A stretch of DNA of 64,000 nucleotides from Lethocerus indicus (taxonomy: Eukaryota; Arthropoda; Insecta; Hemiptera; Belostomatidae), in contig JACDQD010000005.1 of the NCBI GenBank assembly GCA_019843655.1, positions 9,265,575-9,329,574 of the forward strand, read 5' to 3'. The position numbers and the translations under genes are program-made. Below, piece by piece: positions 32,736 to 46,500 of the stretch; position 1 is the first letter of the stretch, and the number at the start of each line of letters is the position of its first letter. The notes under the pieces were generated by a model, which saw only the letters and a program-made list of their open reading frames with translations, did not search any database and had not been told where the DNA came from.

Positions 32736-35700
32736 TGATGACGAGGACGGTGATGTTGTCGAGCGATCCCCTGAGGTAGGACTGGAGGGCGATGCTCTTC
32801 GCGCCGAAGTGGGGCTCGTCGAGCCTCGACTTGATGAAAGCGACCGCTTCCTCGTTGGTGAACGTGTCCCAGAGGCCGTCGGACGCTAGCACGAGGAACT
32901 GCGGCCGGTGGTCGTCCAGCCTGAACGTCAGGATGTCAGGGTCGGCGATGACCAGCCGCTTGTCCTTCAGCGGGTAGTCGCCCAGAGCCCGAGACGTCGC
33001 CAGGATGCCGGCCACCCTCCACACTCCATTGAACGTTATGAACCCGCCGGCTTCCTTTATCCTCTTCTGCTCTCGCATCTTTCGCAAATAACGACACGGT
33101 GTTAAAGAAAAAGAAACGTACTTTAACCCACATCCCTCTTAACCCTTTAGCTACAGCGGCCCCCACCGCGGAGTGGCTTGCGTGGAAAACAGCACCGTGC
33201 GAAAAGTGCAAACATTAAGTGCGCAAAGTCTTTAACATTCGGAGCCAAGACTTTTGTCTCAAAAACGACTTTGTAACATTATAATTTTACTTTGTAATTT
33301 AAAATGATTATACCACAATTTACTATATTTATATAAATTCAATGCAGTTTTATCACATATAGGTTTCGTTCCTATCTTCTGATGCATTCAAATTACGACT
33401 AACTATTATTACACATTTGAGTGCCAGAGGCCAATGACAAAGTACTGTTGAAAGAAATAAACATTGCAATAGCACGTGCAATTGTTGGCGAACTGAAAAA
33501 ATCGAGTTGATAGCATCTGCCTTGATTTTTGGCTCCATTTCTGTAAGAGATGCAGCGTTCATCTCCATGCGGTGTTTTCTGGCGGGTGTCTATAGTCACC
33601 CGTAGTAGCGAAAGGGTTAAATAAAATGAGATTAAAGAAACTGGATATACTAATATTTTAGCTTGTTGAAAGGTGACAAAACTTTGGTGAGTTACAATGA
33701 GCTCTTCTCGAGGACCATTGAGAGACCAAGAACCAAAAATATAGAAGAAATTACCACAGAGATGACCCCTACCTGTTGTGGTTTATGATCAAAAGAAAGA
33801 GGTATCGCATTTCCTTTGCTGTCGCACATCACTCCTCTCGAATCGCCGACATTGGCCACTATGAGTCTTGAGCCCTCGACCAGAGCTATCAACGCTGTTG
33901 TGCCTACAAAATCGATAACAAAACTTAAGTTCAAGGGTTTGAAACAAATAATTCATGGTGTAAGTCATAGCAGAAGTTCCTTTGGACATTACTATTATAA
34001 TAAATTATAGCTTTTTCCCCCTTGTTTTTGTGCAATGAAGTATAAGTACATTAGAAAATCTTCTTATTTAATCAAACATACTTTTAAAAAATCAACCTCA
34101 TATTTCTTAAGACAAGTGTTAGCCTTCTCCTCTAACACCCTTGTGGACGATTTACGAATTGCACTTTGTTATGAATTTCATCTTTTGTGAATTTTTTTTT
34201 CTTCAGAATCCACGGATCAGATTTGGGTTAGTGCACTATTCGGACCAACTATTCCATACCTGCTACATCCATAGTCTTTTTGGCGGCTTCAACCAAGAGC
34301 CTGTCGGCAGCGAGGACTTCATCGGTGAGCAGCCGGCCGTAGTTGATGGAACAGTCGTTGTCGAGGTAGGTGGCGATGTGGGGTGGCGGAGGTGGGGCTA
34401 CATCGCACTTGCGGCTGGGTCGCACTTCCCGCGTTATCGGCCTGTTGAGAGACTCGAGCTTCTCGAGCAGCAGCGGGTCGGTGATGGCACCCGACTTCTT
34501 CGCCGACTCTTCGGCGACAGAAGCTGTCTTCTTGAAGCTCTGCCGCCTCTCCGCCGCCGAACTGCCTCCTCCCTCCGCTTTCTTCGGCATGACCAGAGGC
34601 GACGCCTGCGGCTTCACGTACTCTCCGTAACTGCTCTTGTCGGGCCCGCCTTGCACCATCAGTTTCTTCAGCTCCACCACTTTGTTGTTCAGGTTGTTGA
34701 CCAGATTATCTCTCGCGTAATTGGCGGCGAACTGAAATCCAGTTTTCAATTTTAAAAACCCGACACACTCAAGGTGTATTATGAACCCCCAGATTATGGA
34801 CAAATCATAGAGTTTAGAACTGAATTTTGGGAAAAAATTTCCCCTTATACATATTCCCTGCCTCCTCCTCCCTCTTTTGCAGCATTTTTTTGTCGATTAG
34901 CAGAATGAGCAAATAAAAGATATAAAGGAGGTCTAAAGATCTGCACCGATAATAGAGCAGTGCAAATGCTGGATGACCCAAAAGGCACGAACAAACCTAA
35001 ACTAAAACTTACTGATCTACTGATGATTGTCTAGCTGCAAATATTTTTTTTTACATAATCCTCACGGTACGGACTAATGAGAATAAAGCATTATTTTGTA
35101 TCCTAATAGCTTAGTTGATCCTAAAAGCATCATGGTGCTAGACTGAATATCCTTGTGGTTGACCAAATTTTCCTGGAATTACAATTTGTAACTAAAAAAG
35201 ATTTACTTTAACATTATATTATATTGAGCCTGAGAGTGAAATAAACAATTTTTTTATTAAACAATGTTATGGTTAATGATAATTTAAGTTTAGTATCAGA
35301 AACCAATTCAGGTAAAGTACTACTAAAAAGAAGGTGTTATCAATTTCTTATGTTCATTTTGGACCTGTTGTTTTTATCTTGCAATTTTGACATCAATGAT
35401 GGGGGTCACTATATCAATTTGTCTTTGGCGACCAAGGGTAAAAAATTACAATTCTGTTATAGGAAATGCAAAAAGTGAAGGGCAAATATACGATTAGTGA
35501 ACAAGGACAGGGGGGAAGGGTCACAAAATCATATAACTAAAATGTCCCAAATGGCTCAAGGATACAGACTGCGTCTATTTATATTTGCGCTTATTCAATG
35601 TCATTTCCTTGTCACTGCAGAGTGAAATGAATGCAGCAGATGGAAGTAGGCCCCAGGAAAAAGAGATTCAAATGCATAATTAATTATTTTAAAAAGAAAT

Positions 35701-37286
35701 GGAATTCAATGGGCATATAAAAAAGTGCACAAACTTTTTAAAAATGTTTTTGACAACAAAATTCTTTTCATCAGGTTTAACAGTCATTACTGTGGTATAA
35801 CTATGCTGTTTTAACTGTTAGAATAATTACAACTGGACCTTTCTGATTGACAACTACATAGGACTATAACCTACTGTTCATTTAATCTGCTTGTAATTGT
35901 ACAACAATACTTTACTGCAATTTACAATTCTCAAAATTTACAAAACTCACAAAATTTATCGAGTTTCTCGGGTCCAGTTATTTTTAACGAGTTTCTCTTG
36001 TGTTGACAAACTAAGTTATAGCATCACAATAATGTTTAACGTAAGGATGATGCAAACACCCAGATTTGACGTTATACTTGATGACACCTTCTTTGGACTT
36101 TAAAACAATTTACATAAAATTCAGTTGTGAACATTCCCAGTGTAGTTTTGTTAAGTTACATACAATTTGATGTGTTTACAAATGTACTGGAGGTAGAGAG
36201 GTCATGCCTAAGGGGATTGGTGTCTTGCAGAGTAGCTTAAGAAAATAATGTTCAAAACTCTACCAAAGGAATGTGTTGTCAGATGTTTTAAACCTACCTG
36301 ATATCCCATAGAGCATATCATTGGTCACTGACAACCCAAATTTCGAACTGAAATAGTCAAACATTGAAAATAGAAGCTGTAAATGGTAAAATGATATTTC
36401 TTTCTGTTCAGTTTGGTGCCAAAGAATGATACCAGTTTACAACTTGCAGATAACAATAATGTGTTGTTTCAGTGGGCGTTGAAACACTCATTGAGAGATG
36501 CTATTACAGGCGCACATGACAGTGCCCTGAGAGTTCCTGGGAAGGGTTTTTTCTCAGTTCACTATGACTATCTTCTCCGGACAAGGGGATTAAGTTCCCC
36601 TTTGCAATATTTCTGCCACTGTCTGTTGACAACACGAATGCCACCACACAATGGGATAGGGATCTGTTCTTTGCTCGCAAACAAGGAAATATTTCCCTAA
36701 TGAAGATTTGCAGGAGTGCAAGACTGTGCCCAGGATAAAGAGGGATAGATTAGGTTTAAAGGAAGTTACGGGGCAGTATTGAGAGTAAACTTTTACACGA
36801 TGCCGGGATAAAAAAAATTACCTCTCCTCCGTGTCCGTCGAATACCGCGTAGAGCGAGACCCCGGAACCGTCGATGTTCTCGTTGACGACGAACCTGTCC
36901 TCCATCTTGGCCCTCCTGCCTTGGACGGCGTAAGCGGCGACATTCTCCGACTTGAGTTCCGAGCTCAGCTTCTCAACGTCGGCCGTCGACTTGACCAGGT
37001 ACTGGAGGCCGTGCACCTTGGAGGGCACCGTCGAACCGACGCTGAGATGGAGCTTGCTGAGCAGACTCCGGCTCCAGAGCTCCACCGAGTGCATGTAGAG
37101 GAGGAGCAGGAGGAGGAGGGCGCTGAAGAGGAGTATCTCCGGCTTGAGAACGTAGAGCCTGAGTATCCTCCATACGTGGGATAGGTGGGTCGAGTTCAGA
37201 GGCAGACCGACCGCCAGCCTGGAAACGATCTTCATGTGGGAGAGGTAGGTCTGATAGAGGATCCTGTCTTCGAGCTCGTCTTCCAT
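32698..37286 (-). CDS. PPM1L: PPM1L-like membrane-anchored PP2C Ser/Thr phosphatase
   Basis: Exons 37286-36822, 34731-34260, 33903-33773, 33078-32698 join to 482 residues. Seen: a hydrophobic anchor at about residues 49-65 ([14 protein letters not shown]); metal-binding motifs RAKMEDRF (ED at 129-130), FDGHGG (150-154), [14 protein letters not shown] and a C-terminal DNITVLV. Known role: PPM1L is a manganese/magnesium-dependent phosphatase anchored in the ER; it restrains TAK1/ASK1 stress kinase signalling and acts on ceramide trafficking. Exon 2 is much longer than the same part of vertebrate PPM1L (~360 aa in all), adding roughly 100 Ser/Lys/Pro-rich residues between DGHGG and GTTALIAL. The start chosen is the first Met matching the family N terminus; the frame stays open upstream to 37625, so an extension is possible. 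It shares a short promoter with the DOCK gene. Confidence 0.9.
33139..33620. mobile_element. TTAA-flanked piggyBac-type MITE in PPM1L intron 3
   Basis: TTAACCCTTTAGCTAC at 33139 and its inverted partner GTAGCGAAAGGGTTAA ending at 33620 bound 482 bp with no coding frame. The TTAA duplication and CCCTTT ends fit piggyBac-type non-autonomous elements. Confidence 0.7.
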
Positions 37287-37533
37287 GCCCTCCGCGGTCA
37301 GCTGGGCCGGCGCACTCGACGTCGGAGGGTACCTCTGGCCGATAACGGGAAATCGGGGTCCTGGTGATCTGGGTCCCGGGCGGTGTATTTCGGCCCGTTC
37401 CGTTGGCACACCTGCCCCATCGGCTCCCACAGCTGATCCCGTCAAAATGGTGGCACCCACGTCCGGCGGCCGATGTAAACATTTGTGAACCCTTCTCTGG
37501 ACTTGTCTCCGTTTCCCTGGTCGGCCGTTAGAC
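37287..37533. promoter_or_regulatory. Bidirectional promoter of PPM1L and the DOCK gene
   Basis: Only 247 bases separate the two opposite start codons, so both transcripts must start within or overlap this GC-rich stretch. A forkhead-type TGTAAACA lies at 37474-37481 and a YY1-like AAAATGGTGGC at 37445. There is no TATA box. The PPM1L frame remains open across the whole region and into DOCK exon 1 on the other strand. Confidence 0.6.
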
Positions 37534-40500
37534 ATGAGCGAGAGGAAGTTCCTGAGAGGGCTCGGCAAGCCCGGGATGGCGGCCCAGCTCAGGGAGACCG
37601 TCTCCCAGGTCGTCCGCGAGAGCACCGTACAGGTATTAACACGGTCCCCGCCGATTTTTATTTTATACTACCCGGTATCTTCCCACTGTTATCTTTCCAC
37701 TAACCGATTATCGCGACGGTCGATCCGCACCGTAATCATTCTAATATCCCTTTTTCAGAACAAACCCCAACCTGTGGAGCCGCTGGATTTCGAGAGTTAT
37801 ATTTTAAAAAACAAAACGATGCTGCAGAATGATCCCCAGAGGGAGTTGTTATTGTATCCTTGCGACGACGTTTCCGTAAGTTGTTCTTTAATGTCGATAA
37901 AGTACTTGTTGAGTATGGTTTACCAGCAATGTAGATACCTGTTGTCATAAGGGAGTCTTCCACAATTTCAGTAGGACATTGCCCCTTCGAGTTCAGGCTC
38001 CTTTGGTGTCTATCACCTAATAATGTAATTAGTAAACACAGTGTTGTTTCTTGCTCATAATTTTCAATAGTAAAATATTTGTTCTACTTTGAGCTTTAAT
38101 ATCAGTAGGCCTGTGCGGTTTTTCCCTGCGATATCTCTTTTGGCTTCCTGTCTGTTATCAGCTTAACATCAACCAAATTTATAATCTTAAAATACCATTT
38201 TCGACAATTGTCGAGGGGGCTTTAGTTGAAAATGTATTCATTTCTAGCATTATTTCAATTAATGAGTTAGATATAATCAAAATTAAAATAATTCGAATTT
38301 TTATTGATATTTATTATGTCCTTTAATTCCCATTAAACCAAATAAAAATACCATTATCCTTTTTGTAGAGAAATCCTCAGTTTGCTTCTTATGTAACAAT
38401 AAAACTATTCTATAAACCATTGCTGAATTCCTCTAGTTAACAATCTATCTTATTCATATTACACTTTAATACAAAATCTAAAGAACAATACAGAATATTA
38501 TCTCAATTTTATTCACATAATGCAATATCATGTAGTCTTCAAATGGACCAATTTTAGGTGTAATTACATTGTCCAGTTTCTGTACAGTGTATCGTAATAT
38601 TTGGAAAAATAAGGTGGTTGAATTATGGTTTAAAAAATGTGTTCATTTGTAAATTATACAATTATTGGTTATTGATTGAGAATTTAAAATTCATACATAT
38701 CAGTTTTAATTTATTTATATCTTGTAAATGAATTTGGCAATGCTACAACGTTGAAAGTTTCCTCCTTCAGTGTTTTGTTTATGCAGATTTCAAATACTGC
38801 CTTTCTATTTTTATTCCCTTCAATGCTGTTTGCAAATACGAGGCATTTGTAAGCAAACAAATGTACTGTGCATTCGTGTTTATACGAATCTTTGCATATA
38901 CACTGTACGATCATTGTTGTTGTATGTTGAAAAACAATTTCCATTTTTATTCTTCTACTGTAAATTAGAAGATAGCGGCAGTTGGATATAAGTAATTGTT
39001 TATCATGCGTAGTTTAATATGTTTGCAGCAAGTGGTCCTTCCGAGAAAATTCAGGACGCTGTCTTCAGGAGTGCCGCCCAATGCAGACCTCAAGGACTGT
39101 TCACTGTTGACTAAAGAGTCGATAAAAAGTTACACATCAAACTGGAACTTGATACATTATAAATACAGCGCTTATTCTGGAAGTTACTTAGAACTGCCCA
39201 AGTAAGAATTTTTTTTTATTTTTATTCAAAATTTATCCAATATGAATGAAGTCACAACTCACAAATTGTTCTTCTTTACATCTGAAGGAGTTATCCTTCA
39301 TATATGTTTTCAGTTCACACATATATAGAGTTTTGTTATCTGAGACCATTTCAAGCTCATAATCAGTTTACTTCTCCTGCAGCAGATGGATATTATACCC
39401 ATTTGGGGCATTTCAAGGAAGTTGACCATTAATATTTTATTCTCCACTTCCAGGATCTTAAAATCCGATGAACTCAAAGATGAAGTTTACGAAGTGGATA
39501 CAGATTCGGATCAGCTGGATGATGTAAGTCAATACTTTGTTGTTGAATATTTGAGAAACCTTAATCTAATAAATAAATACCAATAAGTTATTTTAATATA
39601 CTTTAAACTTTTAAATATATATAAAAAAAAAATTTAAATATTGAATGTGTAAATATTTTAATTCATATATGTGCTGAGTTATAAATTATAAATTTGATAT
39701 CATTCCTTTGAGCAGTACTAGCAATAATCATTTTTAAGAAAATATTATAATGGCGACATTGTGGATTTAAATTAGCCTGTATTAGTTGACAAAATTGACT
39801 TATGGTTCAACTTCATGTTTAGTATCAGGGGGAGTTTCTGCCTTATTAATTATATAAAGGTTTTATGCCTTTTGAATACTAGATTAAATTTTATAAAAAA
39901 AATTTTTACAAAAAATTTATGAAATACTGGCCCATCATGTATATTAGTTTGCAAATTATAGTATAAGTCGGGAGTATAAAAGAAATATGTTTTGAAATAT
40001 GCAGGAAATGCTGTCGAAGACGGACGGTGTCACGAAACAGGGATATCTCATGAAAGGACCCGAAGTCGGAAGTGACAGGATGTTCGCCAATATCGGCTCA
40101 AAGTCTTTCAAAAGGCGATATTGCTATCTCAGGTCTGTTAGTTGACGTATTCTGAATTCCAATATTCTGCATTTCAATGTTGGTACTCACACATATTTTA
40201 TGATATCTTATCAAATATTATTGTAATAGTGCTATCAGTTGTTTCCACGCTATGTTGTTTCAATCTAAACAAAGTACGGTATCACCTACCATTTGATCAA
40301 TTCTGTCAATATTCAATTCTCAGTATAAAATAAATTGTTTAAAATTTGTATTTTGTTTAAAATTTCAAATTTACAATTATGGAATTTGGTCCTTACATGA
40401 AAACCAATATTTGGGAGGGATGTAAATTAGCTGTCATGGTCATTTAATTATTTGCAACTCTGTATAATTTTGAGTATAAAATACATTTATTGCACAACTC

Positions 40501-43500
40501 GAAAAACAGAAAAATTAATTATAATTTAACATTGTGCAGTTCAAATTTTAATTTACAAGGTAATGAATGTGCGATTTTTTAAAGAGATTTTGGATAATAA
40601 TTTCTGTATGGCAAAAAACCTATTAATTCGATTGCAGATCTGCACTTTTGTATTAAAAAGATATTTTACGTGACACCACTTGTTATTATATTTAATGGTT
40701 TTTTGTCTGCATGTTTAACCTTGCTATTAACAATAAGTGGCACTTTCATGTTTAATATAATGTACAAAATTATTTTGTTGAGAAATTTTGTTGGGATTAT
40801 TGTATGACAAAGTAGGAATAGCCTGCCGTTGTGCCCAAAACTCTTTTTTTTCCATTGAAAATTCATTCCTTTATTTAGAATGGTTAATAATTTTTGAGAT
40901 GACAAAATGGCTACAAGTTGCAAGAACTAATTTGACATTTTGAATCAAATTATATGTTACATAATCACATATAGATGGCCCAATGAAATTGTCTCTGTTT
41001 TTTTACAAATAATTTCATACAATAAAATTAATATTAAATACATTTTTTTTTTTGACAGGCGTGAAGTTGACGGTACGTACATTTTGGAATTGCACAAGGA
41101 TGAGAAAAAAGGTGAAGCTAAAGCAACAATTGTTATGGATTTCTGCACAGAAGTGATCAAGGTGAGTCATATTTCCATTTATGTATGTTTGAAAGATTAA
41201 GGCATTAAGGTGTTATCGATTATTATTAAGCTATTTAATAATCATAAGGGGAATAAAGCGGATGCATAATTTTTTAAGCATAGTTGTCCATAAAACAACT
41301 GTTTCTTCAATTTCTTATTCTTAGTATCTAAATTCATATCTATTTTTGCATTACAATACCAATTTTAGTAGCAGATAGCACTCGAGAGGGTTCCAAGAAA
41401 GAAAGGGTAAATACCCTTCTAATACTGGGGTGGTTTCCAAACACAGGGAAAATCCCAGAAGTCTAAAGACTGAAATTTCCGATTAACTTTAAATAATATT
41501 AATGGAACATTACTTTCCGACTTTTAAGAATACGAAACGGGGCAAGCTTTGTTTCGAGCTGCACATGACGGCCGGTCATAAATCGTTTTCGTTGGCCGCT
41601 GATAGTGAACAGGAGCTGAACGACTGGGTGAACAAACTGCAATTGGTACTGCAGCAGAATAAACTGCAGGAGGAGAAAAGGGCCGCCTCGCTAGAAAGGG
41701 GTAAGTTTGAACAATTTTAAAATACGGCAGAATTACTACGGTACTGTACATATTATTATATATAATGCATAATACATGCTCAGTCATGGGTTTCGGGGCT
41801 CTGACTTATCCGAAATGTTACAATATTCTGAAACAAAAATTATACTGTGACAACGGGGTCTGATTCAACAATGCCTAAACGCGGCCAACAATGCAGGACA
41901 GACAGTTTTTCCAATATTTGAAAACTATTAATTAGTATTTTCAATGTTTGAATCTTGTATGTGGATTCTGCTCGAGTCTTCTCTACAAGTGCAGTCCCAA
42001 ATACTGCACTGAAGTTACTATTTCAAATTAAGTAAAAGTCAGAAAATTCAAGGAATTTTAGACATCTTGAAGTTGAGAACATGATGTGTATTCTATGAAA
42101 CTGATAATGTGTGTATTTCAAATTGATTTTATTCCTTTCACCTTTTTTTAATCTTTATATTACACTTAATAATCTTTTTTTTTTATTGTCCAGAATTGTA
42201 GCATATAAAAGCATATAAAAGCATATAAAAACAGATATTTGGTGGAGAGTAATTATAATTTTTTATATAATTTATTCAGAAATTATGCATACTGGCCAAC
42301 GGGAGTTCGTAATACAATTATGCATACCCGACCCTGTCTGCTCTTGCTCCTGTAGCCTCTTTCTAAACCAGTTTCGACTCTCAACATTCTTCGGTACGTT
42401 CCTTGTAGCCCAGTCAAATTAAAGTTTAGAACTTTTTTTTTCTAGCGCACATCCTTGATTGTCTTTTTCATTTTTCATTCACTGCGACTTCAGTCTTCTC
42501 CCAGTTCCCTGTCGAATTTTTCTTTTTATTTTTTTTTCATCTTCTCTTCCCTCGAAATTATCGATCGCAACTGGTTCAGAATTTTTTCGTACAGGAGCGG
42601 GAGAAGACGACAGTCGTGCAGGCATTGCAATTCATTCAGTAGAGAGATCGGCGGCTTATTTCACGAAAAAATGAATTTCACTTTTCTGTTATCAACATTT
42701 CAGCTGTTTTTATTTTACTGCCTAAAATTCACGCTGTACAGTTTTGAACAAATCGAGCAGCGAGTTCAACTCAATCAATTTGCTTACTGAAAAAAATGTT
42801 TTGGGCATTTTATTTTAATAAGCAGAAAACATTTTTCCACACTCATCTTTCAGAGCAAAATTACAAAGCTGCATTTTATAGCTACAAATCACTTTGAGAA
42901 CATGCATTTTTCTATGGCACTAGCAACTTATATAATACACTGTTTTTTTTGTCGCATTTTTATTTTATTTTTTCTCACTAATTTTGAAGACTATTGTTCG
43001 ACATTAGGCATATATATATAGTTGTTATTCTTCCCCCTTTTCTGTTCGTTATTTAGCATCTTCTTCCACATCGCTGCCGTCTATAACCCTTTCGGAGGCT
43101 GGGAACGTTTACGGAACGTTGAGAGGACTCGAACAGAGCGTGAATCCCCAATTGATGAAATACGCTAGAGAGACAGACACTTCGATAGCTCTAGCCAGAA
43201 GGGACAACAGGAGGAGATTGTTTTCGGTGTACCCATTCATGCCGGTAAGCTTTTCTAATTTGTATCATTTTAACCTCTATAAGTTTTAGGATTAAAAAGA
43301 AAATGGTTTAATAATTTTAATGAGGAATAATTACAAAATTCAAAGACTTTCATTTTTTTTTAATAGGAAGGTAGTTCAAAATGAAATACATTTCTCCCTT
43401 AAATTAGAATTTGAATTGTTTTTGGCTTTGGAACTACTGTATATCGCTAAAAAAGTATAATTTTTTTTTCCTCTTTTCCAGCACACGAAACATGTACAGC

Positions 43501-46500
43501 AGAACAGCGAGAGCAACGTCGAACCTTACAGGGAGCATTTCGGTACGCGAATTTTGGTCAAGTGTGAAAGCCTTAAGTTTAGACTGAGAGCGCCCGAATC
43601 AGTCGCTCAGGTATTGTCATGAAAGTATTATGCGAAATGTATTGTTTATAGTTTAGCAAATTGTTGTCGAGCCATGAGGCCTGTGGTACGCTCAGCCTGG
43701 GTTAGAATAGTTTCTTTTTAATGTATGTGTCTGCATACATATGTGCATACATCACCTTCATCATTTATAGTTATTGTTTGGTGGCTTCATGAGTGCTCTT
43801 TCATTGTTTTTAATAATACAATATTTTAGGTCGAACCTTATTTAACTACATTGGCTCTTTACGACGCCAAAGAAGGCCGCAAACTGACCGAAGATTTCCA
43901 TTGGGACGTTTTCAACGATGTAATTTCAAATATGCTCGTGAAGCACGACAGTTCAGCAGTGCCCCTCCTGTCAGACGCCGTCCCCGAAGATTGGATTAAA
44001 CAACCCTCTCAGGTTAGTCTTAGTATTTAAGAGAAAAATGCTTTGATGTGGTTGCGAACCAAAAAATAGAATAGAGGTTCCTTGAGGTACAAATTTAAGC
44101 AAGTATCGAGCCCAAAATGCTCACATCTCAAATCAATTTTTCCCCTTTGAAATTTGACATTGGGGATTCATATAAACCCCCCTGAAAAACAGTTTCTTTC
44201 TTAATAGTGTAGTATAATGAACAAATATTGTATAGAAATGAAACCTCGTCATAAAATCTTAGAGTTCCATTCCTGTTCAATCTCTCTCCTCTGTTGTCCA
44301 TCCATTATCCCCCACTGGTCACTGCTTGAGAGATCTCCCTGAGACAGGAGGCTATTTTAACCGAATATTTAAATTTAATAACTAATTAAATTATGGCCTA
44401 ACAATTCCATAAAACTGCATTTTATTTGTTTCGCAGGCCGTTTTTAGTGTGAGCAAGCCTCACGCCGACATCTATTTAGTTGTTAAAATTGAAAAGATAC
44501 TCCAGGGGAGTATAGCCCAAGCGACAGAGCCGTACATGAGAACCAGTAAGGACCCCAAACTACCGATCAAAGTGCATAAAACCGTCCAGACCGCCGCACT
44601 AAGGTAACTAAAGATATTTTTTATCATCAGTTTTAAAAAAAAGATCATTCAATCCACTTATTTTCTAATATAAGGTTTTTATTGTTGTCGTTTGAACAAT
44701 TGATGTTGAATAAATGCATTGGTTGCTTATTACATGGTGCAAGCTGCAAGCATCATTTTGCCTACTTGATATTTACATTTTGTGTATTATAAAAAATTGC
44801 AACGCATTGAATATTTTCTATATATTTTTTTTTAATATTCAGGCTAGGTAAATACAGGATGCCATTTGCATGGGCGGCCAGACCCCTGTTCAGGTTGTGC
44901 AACAACGAACTGGAGACGGACTACGAAATTCCGGCAATTTATAGACAGGAACCCGGCCGTCTGAGGGATGACGAACTGCTGAAACTGCTCGCAGAATACA
45001 GGAAGTGAGTTTGACAAAATTATATAAAAGTTGGGCATTATTGAAAATTGAAAAAAGTTAACCCAGTTGTGTATGGGGGTTAAAGCAGTAGGGCAGGGCA
45101 TTGACCTGAAAACCCAAATTTTTCTTAAATTAGAATTCTCTAGCTGTAAACTCCTTTATAGCTCATTTAAAGTAGTTAATGAGTCATCTAACAGTTTGTG
45201 TAAATTTTTTTGTAATATACAGTAATGGTTAATACCATCATCTAATGTAAGAGACTAATATAACTTCTTCCTCAAGACATTCCAGTATGTTGGTAGGTTA
45301 GTATTTGTAATCATAAACTGTGACCATTATGTATTCTTTTCTTATTGTTGTAAGAATATTTTTCATTTACTCTAACTTTGATTCTATTTATTTTCAGGCC
45401 GGATAAACTCAATAAGTTGGCTATGATACCAGGTCGAGTTCAAATTAAAGTTGAACCATTTACCGATCTTCCGCAGAGTAAGTTGTTTTTCCCATTCATA
45501 CTTTACATGGTTATTATTTTATTCTATTTCCCTAAGGCGGATTGAAGGTTTAAATTATTCAGGGCTGTTCTGCCCTGAGCTGCTCAGGGCTTAGAGCGTG
45601 TGCCTTAGGACAAAGGTTAGAGTATAAATAAGAGTATTCAATTCAGAAAGTTAGGTTGGTGAACCAGTCACCAGGCTGTCATGAGAGCAAAGCTCTCACA
45701 TATCCCAACCAGAATAGAATCAAATATAAATAAATAAAAATTATAAGTAAGAGGGTTGATGATAATGCTGTGAAATAGAGTTTAGTAGCAGTACCTTGTG
45801 CTATATAAATAAAGAACAACAAATAAAATACTGATATTATCAGTATATTATTGGTACAGATTATTTTGTGGGATTTCAGAGTGTTTTTATTTTACAACGG
45901 TTTCCTTTTCAGATTGTTTGACCAGTTCATTTGCACCTTTAAAGCCATTTCCAGTCCCTCCTGCCTGTGCACCGACAATAGAGGTGGCCGAACTTTGTCC
46001 AGAAACTCAGCCCTATACGGTTTTCACGAACCACCTCTACGTCTACCCCCAGTGCCTCGCGTTTGACGCCCAGAAGACTTTCTCCAGGGCAAGGAACATC
46101 GCCTGCGTCGTACAGCTCAAAGAGAGCGACGAAGAAAATGCCCAGCCCATTCCCGTGAGTAACACTGTAAACTGTCGTCTTTTGCTTGTAGCTTGGAGTA
46201 GCATCTGTCTGGACAAATGACTTATGCCGAATGCCGAAATATTGAAACAGACATCAAAATTGACTTCGGCCCGCGAACTGACAATTTGCAAAGCTGTATT
46301 GAAACCAAAGTCCAACATCCAACATCGCTTGCATCCAAAGATTCTGATCACCCTTTCATCTGTTACCCGTCCAAGTTTGCTTGTTGTTAGCTCTAAAATA
46401 TATGCCCGAAAGTGCCATCACTGATGAACTACACACTCCATCAGTAGCATGCACACGACATTATATTTTAAATGCTGATTTGGTGAACCGGATAATAATG

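Noticed and set aside
42455..42790. 111-codon frame in zizimin intron 7
   Set aside because: Phe/Ser-rich translation of a pyrimidine-rich stretch, with no domain and no splice signals linking it to the gene.
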